NCBI GenBank assembly: GCA_946807835.1
Contig: OX327695.1
Location: 28,440,501-28,504,500 of the forward strand
Length of the DNA stretch: 64,000 bases
Source of the DNA: Ailanthus altissimus
Lineage: Eukaryota; Streptophyta; Magnoliopsida; Sapindales; Simaroubaceae
Direction of reading: 5' to 3'
The translations under genes and the position numbers were made by a program. Position 1 is the stretch's first letter. Every line of letters begins with the position of its first letter. The notes under the pieces are model-generated. The model worked only from the letters and a program-made list of their open reading frames with translations. It made no database searches and had not been told where the DNA came from. Positions 1 through 12,985 of this stretch are shown piece after piece.

Positions 1-263
1 TATGTAGGTAGATAGAGCATATTCTAAGTTTTGGACACCCATATTAAAGCAAATAATGAAAACTTAGACACACATCATTAAAAAATGAAGAAACATTGTA
101 CACATTGAACAAAAATTCTAATCATTCAACAATCACAGCAGTAGATGTCCATTTTCACTTGGAAAACCCAAGGGATGACTAAGAGTATAAGATCATAGAG
201 GTAAAACAAAATTTAAAATGTATGATAGCAGTCATCCACGGAAATTTTCACCAGATCTAATAC

Positions 264-3200
264 CTTAAACATCTCCTCTGGATCATCATTGTGAAGCATC
301 TGAATAAGACGTGCTACAGCATTCTGCTCCTCCTTGAAGTCATCTTCATCAACCTAAGCAAAAACAGATTGAAACCATTTCAATGAAGCATCTGTAATTA
401 CTCAGTTCCAGAAGCAAACTGCAATTAAGGAGAAAAAAATCTGTAGCATATATTGATGCAACTGCTAAAGAAAAGAGGCTCCCATACACAGAAAATAACA
501 AAATTAATTCAACAGAGATGTGAACTGCAAATAACCTCATCTTGATGAGCCCCATCCAAGTCCTTAATAAGCCCTTTAATTAATTCAAACAATGCCTCAA
601 CCTACAGAACAGAAACAGAATAAGAGTTATACAAAGAGAAAAATGAAAAAAGGAACACAAACCACATTACAGGGGAGCATGCTTAAATAAAGAATAACTG
701 GATATACGATGGCAGAAACATACCTTGTCAGCAGTGGAAATATGGGTGTTGTTTTTCATAATGCTCTGAATTATAACAGTTGCCATGACTTTATTTGTTT
801 CACTGTCAAGGTATTCCATCACACAGGGATAATTCAAAAGCTTCAGGACAGTGACAATGTCATTATATTTCTCCAGTGGAGCACTTAAAAGTGCAACAAT
901 CTGTTTTGTTGCTCTGCTATCTTCAAGTTTTCCTTTGCCAGAGAGTTTGTTAACGCATGCTCCCTATAGAATAATATAGACAAAAATTACCTCCACAAAC
1001 TTTATTTCTAAAACCCTTGCAATCAGTGCCCATATAAAATTTCTTAATGAATAATTCCCATGACATGGCACAACTATGTAACTCAACATTATGAGCAGAC
1101 ACTATTAAGTTGCATATATTATTCATGGTATAAAAATCAAAGTTGTGATTTCTTGCAAAAGAGCTTCTAGTGTTTCATTCCATTCCCTGCCTGAACTTCA
1201 AGAAGTAGAATTCATACCTCAAGACTGCAACTTTATCCTTCGAACTGAACAGTGACAAGCAAAAATAGGGTTGATATGCATTCACCGAGACATTTCATAA
1301 ATTAATTGACACTTTCTCTTATTTTTATAACTAATTCAAACAAACACACTGTTGTATCTACTTCTCTAGCACACTTAAATCTCACATAGAAGGAAATTGC
1401 TGCTACTTCACATGCATATTTCCTTGCTAGCTTGGGATTGGGAAAAAGTATAGACAGACTCGTATCTCAGTGACTTAGTTTTACAAGGCATGCATATCCA
1501 ATCGCAAACTGAGTAAATACATACCAGCACTTGATCTGCATAATCAAGCCGATCTGGGTGGACATGGAGAGTGAATGTAAGAAGAGACGAATATAAAGTT
1601 ACAGCTCCAAGAATAGGCATGTCAGCCTGTGCTTCTATCACCTGCATCATACACAGATCACAATCACATTTCTGGTCACCAAAAGATGGACAGAAAAATG
1701 TTCTGGGATAAAGTGAAAAGGCGTTGTTAAAAGAAATAAGTTTGGAAGGAAACATGAGACTCTCCAAAATAGGTAAAGAAGTTGGAAACCGAAAATACAC
1801 ACAAACAACCTCATATGTTGCAGATTCAATATGTTCCATTATTTTTTTTTCTTTAAATTTCGCAGGGCTAATCTACACAATTTACCTTCCCTATAGCATT
1901 GTTCAACTTGGAAAAAGCTTCTACTTGCAAGAACTCAGGTAACACTTCTATACTTGAAGCAGCATAATTTGAAAGTCTTTCCATCAATCGAGATAGGACA
2001 GTCTTGATATCAACAGATGGCTGATAAGCACGAACAGAAGTAAGTGTAGGGAGTTAAAAAAAAGGAATATTTATAAAAGTAAGATGAACTTCACTGCATT
2101 TATGGTTTTAACTTCACTGGATTGGGTACTGAGTCAAATTACAAACAAAGGGCCAAATAAACTCATCTTTCATGAACCAGGAATACATCAACATATTTAA
2201 CAAGTTATACAGAAGCAGCCAAGGTACAAACTCTGAACTGAAAATGCACACCGAATTACATACCTGAAGCTGCGGGAAAGCACCCAATAATACTTCAAGA
2301 GTTTGCAAGTGGTACTCATCAGGAAAGACTTGAATGATGCAATCCATCAGGTAGTACTGTGCAATCTCATCTTTACAATTGACAACCTGTCAAAACAATG
2401 GAGACGCAGAGTCCATTGCTGGATGTTAGCAAGTAAAGGTCGCCCATCGTAAACTTCAAATAATATAATCTCAACAAGAGAACCAAATGTTAACAGACCT
2501 GCTCCAGAACTCTTGGAAGCACAGTCTCTTTGTACAAATCAAGGTCAACACCCTCTATCTGACTGAGGACATGCAGGTTCTTCCCAACCTAATTAGATAA
2601 AGAGGAGCCAATGCGAAGCTTTCCATAAGCGTACACTGAATAGGGTGCACAAATTATTGCATTGAAATTAACCATATATAGGTTATTGATATTACAAGAT
2701 CACGTAGCTCGCTCCTTTCCTTCTCCCGTTTCTCCTTCTCCCGGGCTGCTCCCTGCAGACCAGAAAGCCCAAACGCAATCCTCAACTCAGGGTCAGCTAA
2801 GAGTATGAATGATTCACAATCAGTAATAACACCTGCATGACCAGAAATCATGCCCTCATGATACAAATTTACCTCCGTGACATGCAAGAGATTGTGTACA
2901 TGCATGTCAAACATGAGAGCAGGTTACAGCCCATAGATTTCTCAACCAACCTGATGTTGCATCCGCACCCATAGCTTGTTCATCTCTGTGAAGTTTTGGA
3001 GTACAAACTCCACAGCATCATTGACAGTGTCAGCATCCCTGCAGAAATATAAGCATTCTAAAATCATGTTCACTCCAAAAAAACCAGCTGCATTACCTAT
3101 TCTAAACATGATATATGATAGTTAATTGCTCATCAACACAGCAGTTAAACAGTGACAAAAAGGGAGGCAAAGAATCATAATGTAAATTTATCAATCGGTA

Positions 3201-4515
3201 CCAAAAACTTAGGTTAAAAGTCATAGCCACTTAACTTCTAGCGAAGTTTGAATAACAGCAGATAGATAGTTAAAACAATTATAGTGAAAAATATAAACAT
3301 ATATATAGGGGCAGGTATCGTGGCACCATATTTTTGACAAATTTCTCACAATTTTTAGGCCGTTTGATCAATATACATTCAATGATTGAGATGCAATCAA
3401 ATATATGTAATTAATGTACTGTAATTAATGCACACTTGAGATCTAATTTCAGCCTTTGAATACATTGATCTAACAGCCTAAAAATTTTGTAATGTTAAAA
3501 ATATGGTGCCATTCAACTTGAACTGATATATGTTTTTCATTTATATAGAAGCACCAAAAACCACAACTAACTATTCATAGTAACCACAGACACTTCACTG
3601 GTACAGTATTAAAAAATGATGGACTTAAAAATCATCATCAAATCCCCTTACCCTTCATACTCAGAACCAATATCAGGTAATTTATCCCTGCTGACTTGTG
3701 AGAGGTAACTCCTCAGGAAGAGCCCTCGTACAGGATGCTGAATGCCACGGCACATTTCAACGAGATCTTTCAGTACATCCTTAGCAGGTGCTTCCTTTGA
3801 TTTGATATACACAGATCCTACTGTACACAAAAGATACCTAAAAAAAAATCACAATAACTCATTAAATATCAATCAGTTTCACACAATTCTGTTCCACTAA
3901 CAGATAGTGGCACTTACAATCTAGGCAATATGTTACCAGCATGCTGCACGAGCTCGTACAGATCAATAATAGAGCAACCACGGCGAGTCTCTTCCTTAAA
4001 GAACAGTTCTAACTTCCTCAACTCATCAAACGCTCGCATATCTGGATAGCACCATTCAAAAAATCAGATTTCCTATTTCAATTATTAAAATTAAAAAAAA
4101 AAAATTTCCTGATCCAAGAGTGGATCAGCAGACTTACATAGCTGATAGTACTTTTGAGGAGTAAGCTTCGAAGTCCTAAGCTCAGATAACATCTGAGCTG
4201 AATATTTCAAAGCGTCTCTCAAATTGTTCGAGTCCTGAAAAAGCATAAATCGCGATAATTAACAAACGCAAAATTAGGAAAAATTAGGGTTTCTTTGTGT
4301 AAATTCAAATAGTTTTTCCTATTTCTAACGAAAAAATAGATATAAAAGCGTTGGCAACACAGAAAATTCCTTTTTCTATTTGATTTTTTCCCCGGGAAAC
4401 AAACAGAACGCTAACTACTTACCAAAGCGCGATGCATGTAGAAGGCATTTTGTTGAAGGCCGGCGATTCCAGCGGCGAGCCATTTCTCTTCGTCTTCGAT
4501 GCCATCGGCGATCAT
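264..4515 (-). CDS. VPS35: Vacuolar protein sorting-associated protein 35 (VPS35), retromer core subunit; 5' 13 exons, 3' end outside window
   Basis: VPS35 is the alpha-solenoid scaffold of the retromer cargo-recognition complex (with VPS26 and VPS29), which recycles vacuolar sorting receptors from endosomes. On the minus strand I assembled 13 GT-AG exons: 4515-4423, 4234-4138, 4041-3918, 3837-3652, 3038-2951, 2752-2696, 2588-2499, 2386-2264, 2020-1886, 1641-1525, 963-724, 601-536 and 353-264. They read as one uninterrupted frame of 502 codons beginning [16 protein letters not shown]. The motif PRLYLL, which contacts VPS26 in this family, is at residues 103-108. A charged [14 protein letters not shown] stretch and [20 protein letters not shown] follow, as in other plant VPS35 proteins. 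Family length is near 790 residues, so about 290 C-terminal residues, including the VPS29-binding part, lie beyond position 1. Exon 13 ends in a clean donor, so the truncation is only the window edge. Splice sites were read by eye; no frameshift was seen. Confidence 0.95.
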
Positions 4516-4720
4516 TGTCTCTCTCTCTCTGGGTTATCGAATCGATGCTGCTTAGTTGTTACCGAGATTGCGTTCGTTGTGCTTGACTTGCTACGATTCG
4601 AAGTAAGAAGTCGAACCTCAACTGCCTGTGAAGTCTGTGGATCGACGTTATGATCTTCTGTTCTGCTCTTGACGTGTTGTTCTGATTAGATCTGGGCCGT
4701 TGAATCTGGACCGTGTATTT
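4516..4720 (-). promoter_or_regulatory. VPS35 5' leader and proximal promoter region
   Basis: This is the region just upstream of the VPS35 start codon. It carries a CT/GA-rich tract next to the ATG (about 4517-4532), typical of plant 5' leaders, and is markedly less AT-rich than the intergenic DNA that begins near 4700. The transcription start cannot be fixed from sequence, and I saw no convincing TATA box at a fixed spacing. Confidence 0.4.
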
Positions 4721-6700
4721 TTATATGTTTCTCTTTTTATTTTCCCCGAAAGCTGTACATTTTATGTTTATTTAACTCGTGTCGTTTTTTAGTTTCAAAA
4801 AAAAAAAAAACAACCTAAAGAACTTATATCGTTTTCCCAATTGCGAAAAAAATTAATGTCATTGTTTTATATAATAATTAGAAAAAAAGGCGTGTGAGTC
4901 TAACATTTTAGGAAAGAATCATATAAATTTTAATAGTTTAAAAAATCTTGTTAATTCACTTATTAAATAACAATTTTATTTATTTTAATTAAAAAATTAA
5001 TTTTTAAATTTTTAAAAAAATTTAAAAAATAAACATACATATTCATTTTGTTATTAAAATAAAAAAAATTATTACTTTAAAAAAGTGTCGATAAATTTTT
5101 TAAAATTTATTGAATTCTGCATACTTTTTTTCTAAAACATTAAGATCTAAATATCTTTTTACATGATAATTATAATTTTGTTTATTTTTGCTTGACAAAA
5201 AAATTTTTAAAATCATTAAATTTTGCATATTATTTTTTAAAATGTTAGAGTTTAAATATTTATTTTCATAATAATTATACTTAAACCTATATTTTTAGTA
5301 ACATTTTATATTCCTAAAAATATTCTCAAATTTGTTTTAATTTTTTATGGAAAATTTTATATAACTAAATAGATATATTGCTCTTGGCATTCTTCACTAC
5401 ACGAACACTATAAATCCTAATTTTATTAATCTACGAGAAATTCTTATATTGTAAATAATTTTTTAATTTAGTGAGAGATTGGTCCAATGTCTACGACATT
5501 CAAGCTTTTTAAGTTTTTTCTCAAAAAATTTTAATTGTTTTAAGAGAGAACAGGCTATTTTCCACTTTTTTTCATTTACTTTTTTCCCCATTTTTTTAAA
5601 ATTGGTTTTAGTAAAATCATGCTACCAAATTTACTTGATTGGAAGTAAAGGGAAAACAAAATGTTTAATTAAAGATTATTTTGATATATTTTTAAGGGTG
5701 TTTGAGTAATAATTCTTTTTAAAAAAATTTGAAGCATTTTTTATGGTGCAAATAACCCTATATTTGTATATTTTATATTATAAAATTTGATTAAACAATA
5801 ATTCACAAAATTATTTTTTTTAAGAATTAAACTTAAAAAATTTAACTAAAAAAGTTTTACAAATTGGATAAAATAGATAACTTGCCAGTAATTTTATTTT
5901 AAATGAAAGACTAATTTTCGGATTTTGTAAAAATTGGTTGTGAATTTACATAAGGCTTTAACATTATTTTTCATATTGAAAAAAGAAAAAAAAATATATG
6001 ATATGTGTTATTGGCATGAGACTTTATTTTTATACCGATATACTTTTACTTTTCGAAAATCAACCCTTATAAAAAAGGAGAGCATTTTTATTGTATAAAA
6101 TAAATTATTGTATTGTTTTACACTTGTTAAGATTTGAACTCTAATTTTTAAATAAAAAAAAAATACACTTAAGGTTATGTGTTTTTTAAAATTATATAAA
6201 AGTAATAAAATCTTTATTCCTTAAAATAGTAATTCTAAGTATGAAACAAAACATCGAGGCTTTTTCTTCTTTTTTTGATTTCGAAGGAAAAATGATATTA
6301 TAAACACAGTATGCATTTTTAAGCTTTGAAGATCGTTAAGAAAAAAATGGCGTCAGATGGGAATCTCTCTCTTTTTTTCATAGAAATTCCATAAAAGCAG
6401 AAGCTCGATAGAAAATTAGCACTACTCTTATGAAAAATTGACAATCCACTCCATTTAATAATTAACTTTTGAGAGCCTAATTTAAAACCATTTATTGCGC
6501 CGGAGGAACTGCCCCAGCTGCTACAAATTGCTTTTTCAGCTACAAGCAACAATAATTTCATTTCAGTAAAACAAGAACCCTAATAATTGATATGAAAACA
6601 AGTCAAGTTTATAAGAGAGGTCCATTGTACTCACTGATATGACTAGAAAAGTTTCAAGCTTGCTCATGATAAGGTAGTACTCTTATTCACGAGTTTTAAG
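4721..6700. other. AT-rich intergenic DNA, no gene seen
   Basis: About 2 kb of very AT-rich sequence with long A and T runs. Open frames are short (under 85 codons) and of low complexity, with no recognisable domain. I see no transposon ends here. Confidence 0.6.
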
Positions 6701-8891
6701 TGTAGTAACTATTTATTTATAATTGATAAGAATAAATATTTATATATAAATATATATTTTTTATTTATAAGTAGGTGATATTTAATTTATATATTATTAT
6801 TAGTAGTATTTGTATAGATTAAGAACCTACTATTAGAATTAGATTTATTTGCAAGACTTTAGATTATTTTAGGAACTAAATTGTAATATTTTAAAAATTT
6901 TAGGGACTAATTTATAAATATTAAAAATTAGCCTCTTAGTATAAAAATATACATTTGAAATCCTAATTCACTCAATTTGGTCGAATCACCTCTTTTAGAG
7001 TAAGAAAAGAGAGAAAGATAAGAAGAAAAAGAAAAAGAAGAGGAAAGTTAGAATTTAAGTTTTAAGAGGTATATTATAAACTATTTCTTAGTTTATTGAT
7101 GTTAATTTAGTTAATTACTTTAAGTTTTGATTTATAAAAATATGTACAATTGAGGATTTGATGTGAATTTTGTAAGATATTGTGAGAATTGATGTGATTT
7201 ATATAGATAGCTTGATAAATCATGATGAATTGCAGAATTTCTTCTTGATAATCTCTTGATCCAAAAATTTTATAAATTGTTGTGCTTTGATTCTAGTTTT
7301 GAATTTTGAGTATATGAAATTAAACATATCTATAATTATTTGAGGCTTTGAATCGATTGAAAATTTTAAAAATTGAATTTGTAATGAATTTATCAAAATG
7401 ACCATAAAATTCTAAAATATTTGTGTTAACAGTATGATACAATGTCAAACAATTTTTGATCTGCTGAATGATCTTTAAAAATTACAAATTTATGAAATAT
7501 GATAAGTTTATATGTCTAATATGATATACTCATAATTAAAAATTTAGATCAGTGTAGTTAAATTATTATGATTTTCTAAAGAGTGTCAGCTCATTGCAAT
7601 ATTTGATTAACAGATTTTTAAAGCTATAAAATAAAATAATTTTAAAATACTAAAAGGCAGTAATTTTGAAGTAAAATATTTATCATAGATTGAGATATGT
7701 GTCAAGAGTAATTCTGTGATAATTTTATAATTTTTGAGTTAGTATATGATTTTATAAAATTGGGAGATTGAATACTGTTCAGTAAATATCTTGATCCTGT
7801 TAGGATAATAGTTTGGATTTGATGGTGTTTATAGAATGGATTGGGTATGAATTATGATATAATATTCATACATAAGAAGGATATATGAGTCAACAATGAT
7901 ATATTCTAATTTTGGAGTAATTGGACATCATTTGATGTATAAGAAACTTTTGTTAAGTGTAAGTTGTCAGAATGTCAAGTTTTGAGAAACCAAGTAATTA
8001 GACCAATTCGATATGATAAGTGCAAAATATATAATTTTGTAAGCTATTTAAAGTGTTTTGTGTGAATGGTGAGGCTTACAAAAGGATTATCTCTATTGAT
8101 AGGTTAAGAAGAATTAATTAAGATTTGTAGTCGAAAGTGCTAATAGGTAAATATACTAGACTTTTACTGAAATCACAATAAACATAGTAATTGTCTATGT
8201 ATGATTTTGTAAATGTGCTTAAAAATATGTTTATGTTATGCCAAAGTATATTTGATATGAAATGTGAAAGACATATGTTTATGAATATGAGCATTGATAT
8301 TGAATATGGACATACATGTGTTTATAAAAATGAGCTTTCAAAATGAAATGTGATTAACAAATAAAGCTTTTGAAGTGAAAAATGTCAATGAGATACGTTT
8401 TGTGTTTTGAGGATGCTTGAACTCACTGTTAACTTAGTATGTATTTTATGTGATTTGTGGAGCCTTTATGTGTGACATTTCCTTCAGGATTGATATATGT
8501 TATGTGTTCCGTATGTAGAGAGGATCCTATTGGTACCTAAAGGAAGAGTGAGTCATCACATTTGTGTGGTAGCGTATTGGTGCATGTGAGAGGACTCACC
8601 GATGATCAGAGTGAGGGTTTGGTTTTTACCTTCGGGCATGAGCATTATATATGTGTAATTTAAAACCTCACTTGTACTATTCCTCTCATACGGTATGTCA
8701 CCTACGAGTGACATTTGGCTCATTATGTGATATGTGATATGAAAGTCCTACTAAGTAGTAGTTGAGTGATGGTATTCCTATTATATGTTTTGAAAGAATA
8801 TGTAAGCGCTTACCTGACATGTGATTTGATAAGATTATGATTTTGATAAAATTATGATTTTGATTTATCACAGCATATCATACACATGCAT

Positions 8892-8930
<39 letters not shown>

Positions 8931-9537
8931 TTGATATATGAAAAATTAGTATGCTTACTGAGTTTTATACTCATTATAGTTTATGGTGATTTCAGGTAAA
9001 TAAGGTACATGTGTGCTTAGCGGATTTGGCAAGGCTTCTGTTGTCCCTTGGGTTCCTTAAGTTGCTAGGTTGCTGAGTGTTTCATTTGGGGACACGTGGT
9101 TTAAGATATTTGATTTGTCCCTATTGAATAAATACTTATGTATTATTTTATTGAGTGTGGTTATGGGTTGATTTTAAGTAAGAATTTGAAATGAATATAT
9201 TATGGGCTTCCGGTAATAAAGTTGTTATTGGTGACGTGATAGGGTGTTAATCTATGAGAAAACTCTGTGTATCTCCGGTTTACTAATTGCCCTAGTCATA
9301 ATTCAATTGTTATAATTCTGAAAAATTAAAATAAATGTTTAAATATTGTCAATAAATGTTTATGTTTATATTTTAGGTTATGGGTTGATTTTAGTGTTGA
9401 ACTTACTAACAACTTGCTAAGGATTCCTATGTTGAATTAAAGTTTAAAATTTTATGCAATATTATTTATGAGTGCACATTATTAAATGAATGTAAGTTAT
9501 GTCGTGTGTCAAATCTTTTGGATCTGGAGTGTGACAC
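6701..9537 (+). repeat. Probable old long LTR (Gypsy-like solo LTR), non-coding
   Basis: About 2.8 kb of non-coding sequence with a composition distinct from its surroundings. It begins TGTAGTAACT and ends in TGGAGTGTGACA, matching the TG...CA rule for LTRs. The interior has purine-rich AAGAAAAAGAAAAAG stretches near 7020 and a block at 8510-8760 with phrasing such as GGTAGCGTATTGGTGCATG and CCTTCGGGCATGAGCATTA, which I associate with long Gypsy LTRs in other eudicots. The five bases before and after (TTAAG, CCAAG) match only partly, so the target duplication is not secure. No coding internal region is present. Class and ends are inference. Confidence 0.35.
8897..8925. repeat. (TA)n microsatellite
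   Basis: Uninterrupted alternating AT tract of about 27 bases inside the LTR-like region. Confidence 0.9.
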
Positions 9538-10054
9538 CAAGCATCTATGACACTTGTAAGAAACTAATCAAAGTATGAAAATTTTTAAAACTATGACCTT
9601 TTTTTAGTGTTCCAAGTTCCATATTTAAATGCTGACAGAGAATCCGTGTACAGAAAATGAAAGAGAGATAAGGCACCGTTCAATGTTCTGCTCATCACAG
9701 GAGTTATGGAAAGAAATGCAGGCATTAAATTTTTGGTCTTTATGGGTAATGATACTGATTGAGTCCCAAATTAAACTTGGTTTGAGGGCTTATCAGCACT
9801 TTCATACCCTTTCATTACAATCAAATTTTGAAAATGAGTTCTATTTATTTACTTACAATAATGTATCAGAGCAAATACACTTTGAGGATGGGGTCCTCTT
9901 TAAATAAGGAGCAACTTGGGGAGGATTGCTACTTGATCATGTACGAAACCAGCAAATTCACAAGTCACCTCAAGTTTCACCCAATGCGAGCATTTGATCC
10001 AATCTAATTGAAATGAAATAAAATAACAGCCTTTTTTTAAAAACGAGGTCTACC
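9538..10054. other. Intergenic, nothing identified
   Basis: A 92-codon open frame exists at 9629-9907, but its translation has no recognisable domain, codon bias or splice context. I consider this stretch non-coding. Confidence 0.5.
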
Positions 10055-10059
10055 CAAAT

Positions 10060-10671
10060 TGTTGAGTGAGGGAACGCACTTCTCCCTTTTGATATTAGAT
10101 TGAAGCGAAGAACCCAAGTTTAACCTAGAACCCTAGCCTCTTTGAGCAGCGAAATAATTTATTTATCAAGTAAAATAGTAAGAATCCAAAGCAGAATACA
10201 AAAAGACCACAACTCAATCTTACGTGGTTAGGCTAGTTGTCTACATCCACGGTGGATCCAAGAATCCTAACCTCTCTTATTAACTCCCTAGAGATTTTAC
10301 AAGTGCTTATATAGGGTTTATTTCGTGCTTACTAACTCTATTCATTATTGGAATAAGAGTCCTCTTATTTTGGAAGTCTTAAATTTCTCAAAACTTAAAA
10401 TCTGAATTAAAAACGAAAATTTTCCGGTTCTAGCGTCGCGACGCTGGGCTTCTGATTTGAGCGCTGCGGCACTCAGCCCTAATAACTCCTCCCGCATTTT
10501 TTTCACTTTTTTTGCATTTTCAAATTCTGTTTCGCTTTCCTTTTTATGTTTCACATATTTTAAATTTTTTTATACATATCTCACACATTCTAAATTTTTT
10601 ATAATTCTTCTCTTTAATATTTATCTTAATTTTTATTCATATAAAATTGTTAAATCAGCTCGTATCTAACA
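10060..10671 (-). mobile_element. Solo LTR, Copia family A, copy 1 (612 bp, internally deleted), TSD CAAAT
   Basis: Bounded on the plus strand by TGTTGAGTGAGG and ATCTAACA, with a perfect 5-bp target duplication CAAAT at 10055-10059 and 10672-10676. Read on the minus strand it starts TGTTAGA and contains the pattern seen in Copia LTR R regions: a sequence related to GTGGACGTAG, then CCACGTAAG. It is homologous to 12986-13775 and 31300-32120 but lacks roughly 180-200 bp present in both, just after GAGATTTTAC. There is no internal gag-pol, so this is a solo LTR left by LTR-LTR recombination. It landed about 140 bp beyond the stop of the AHP relic. Confidence 0.9.
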
Positions 10672-10807
10672 CAAATATATTAATATTTAACTTGTATGAA
10701 AGATCAAGTTGCTTCACAGAAATTTAAGCTGAAAAATTGGAGTATCTTGTGGCCAAGTATAAGAATTATGTGTCTTGTTTTCATTTGTCAGAGAAAAGAA
10801 GCATAGT

Positions 10808-11368
10808 TTAACCGTAATTTGAACTGCTACCCTTAAATTGATGAACACAAGCATCAACCATTTTGATGTCTATATTTGGTTGCTCCCTGCATATATATTT
10901 CAAAAACAAAAAAAAAATCAATAAAAAAACATAGTGAATAAGAAGAAAACACTAGACTTCTACAGTGAAGTATAACCAATAAGTAGAGGCAAGAATTGTT
11001 TTTGAAAAAATGATCAAGCATAACTAGAGAAACAATTTTGAAAGAGAGAGAGCTTAAGTTTACAGAGTCCTGGTGAGATTACTGACAAGTCTTTCAAAAT
11101 CAGCAAAGAAGAGAGTGACCACCTCAACAACAAAATCTGGGTTGTTATCATCTTGCAGTTGCTGCAGCTTTAAAAACTGCTCATCCAGAGACCCCTTCTC
11201 TCACCAACAAACAACAAAAAGAACCCCAAAAAAACCACATCAAAAATCAAAAAACAAAGCAAAAGCATAAACAAACCCAACTTTTCAAATTTCTAATGCT
11301 TCTTTTACCTCCATTAACAAGCACTTAGTGTACTTTTCAAGACTTCCCTGCATCTGACCCACATCCAT
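10808..11368 (-). pseudogene. Truncated histidine-containing phosphotransfer protein (AHP-like)
   Basis: AHP proteins carry phosphate from cytokinin receptor kinases to nuclear response regulators. Minus-strand exons are 11368-11309, 11194-11064 and 10886-10808, all with GT-AG borders, giving 89 codons before TAA. The protein starts MDVGQMQGSLEKYTKC, continues with the family block [20 protein letters not shown] and [16 protein letters not shown], and reaches the phospho-acceptor motif VHQFKGSSS with His79. Family members are about 150 residues; here translation stops right after GSSSNYG, so the C-terminal helices of the four-helix bundle are missing. Past the stop, after a possible TTTTTCAG acceptor near 10730, the frame NFCE followed by a stop recalls the next exon. 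I infer a recently decayed gene; a short product that keeps the histidine cannot be excluded. Confidence 0.75.
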
Positions 11369-12045
11369 GATCTTCCTTACACAAACACACCACTCTTTTA
11401 CTTGCATATGTATGACTCAATAAAAGCTCGTGGCTTTGAATTGCAGATCTTATGGAGTTACTGCACAATCAAAAGGGCTGTAAATGCTTAGAAACCTTGA
11501 AAATGATTCTATGAATTTAATGCACATACCAGAGCAAGAATCCAAACTTTCTCTTGCTTTTGGTTCTGAGATTACTGTCCACTACCAGTACTCATAACAC
11601 TCCAAACAAATCTTAGGGCAATTATGGCAGCACCAGCTATACAGTAGAGCTGTTCCAAGTTTTAGCCACTTGTTCTAAATTTTTCGTTACATGATTAAAT
11701 CTGTGCGTTTAATGTTCTAACTTTTACTTTTTTTATCCGAGGGAATTCAAACTCCAAATCTCCACTTCAATAGAGGAATGTATTTTGTAGCCTCTTATCA
11801 TCTGTTGTTCTAACTTATTATTGGTTATATTTTTAAAAAATTAAATTTTAAATAAAAACTTAAAACATAAAATTAAAATTTTGAAAAGACTAACGAAAAA
11901 ATCCCAACGAGCAAAATAAATAATGGCACCACTACAATTTTTTCTATATATTAATTTACGGTAAGAAAATTTGAAGTGTTGCATTTAATAGCACATGTTT
12001 TAAATTGCATCATATGATTACAAATTTTTTATTACTATCTGTTCA
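11369..12045. other. Upstream of AHP relic; intergenic
   Basis: This would be the promoter and leader of the AHP relic. Nothing specific was identified beyond a possible degraded tRNA-like B box near 11741-11760. Confidence 0.3.
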
Positions 12046-12049
12046 AAGG

Positions 12050-12155
12050 TTTTTTTTAGTGTACAACACACACATCTCTTCCCATTCTGCCATAAGCGAG
12101 ATCGAACCTTAAATTTGAATGTTCAAAATTAACAATGAGAGGCTAAACAAGTCAT
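12050..12155 (-). repeat. tRNA-derived SINE, copy 1
   Basis: On the minus strand a pol III B-box-like GGTTCGATCTC (12098-12108) precedes a 3' end TACACTAAAAAAAA. The same TACACTAAAA tail occurs in the copy at 17613-17731. There is no protein coding. Family assignment rests on the B box plus the oligo(A) tail. Confidence 0.55.
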
Positions 12156-12159
12156 TTCA

Positions 12160-12980
12160 CAAAATTAATATAAAACAAAACCTTTTAATTTCTTATTTTC
12201 TTTCTCTGTTATTATTACCATAACCATACAACCCCATTCGCTGCCATTCTCATCTGAGACTAAAATAAAAAAAAGTTCAGGTTGCTTCAAATTCATCATC
12301 TCCAATTCTTATCTCAGAATGCACTGTCACCATTTTTCCAAACCAAAAAAAACAATTATTTGCATACTTGAAGCTCTCACTTGAGTATAGAAATGGTAAA
12401 ATGACCCATTAATTTGTTAGTGTACATATAAAGATTTAATAAAGTTTGAAGTGAGTTTGAGACGAATTTAATATTTAAAATTTAAATTTACAATGAATTT
12501 AGAACAAATATAATTTTAATGAAATATCATGCGGATATTCGTTATAATATCTACAGATATTTATGTTTTTTTAATTTTTTTTAAAAAGAATAAAAAAAAA
12601 TTGCTTTAATCATAACCCTAAGTGAAAATTAAAATAATAATTTTTATTTCTTTTTTAATTTATCAATTGTTCTCAATTCACTTGTTATATAAATATTATC
12701 CTCCAGGTTTGTCGCATGTTATTTTATATTCTCACAAAATTATTGATTCACACTTGTCAAATATTTATTTGATTATTAAATGATATATTTTGATCTCTCT
12801 CTTTAATTTTTATCCCATTGACATTGTATTATTTAAATGTGTAATATGAATATTTTAAGAGAAGAGTTGTTTTTTGTTTAATATTATTTATTTATATATT
12901 TTCTTCGCATGAAAGAGATTGATAATCATTTTATTTAATTTTTTTTTGTTTATTTCTTCACATGATGGATATTGATAACC
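12160..12980. other. AT-rich intergenic DNA
   Basis: No open frame above 60 codons and no recognisable repeat ends. It lies between a SINE and a solo LTR. Confidence 0.5.
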
Positions 12981-12985
12981 ATTTT

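Noticed and set aside
9629..9907. 92-codon plus-strand ORF beginning MLTENPC
   Set aside because: No recognisable domain, no splice or promoter context, and it lies between an LTR-like region and a solo LTR. A frame of this length is expected by chance.
11931..11950. CACTACAATTTTTTC resembling a CACTA terminus
   Set aside because: No subterminal repeats, no matching end and no duplication; probably coincidence.
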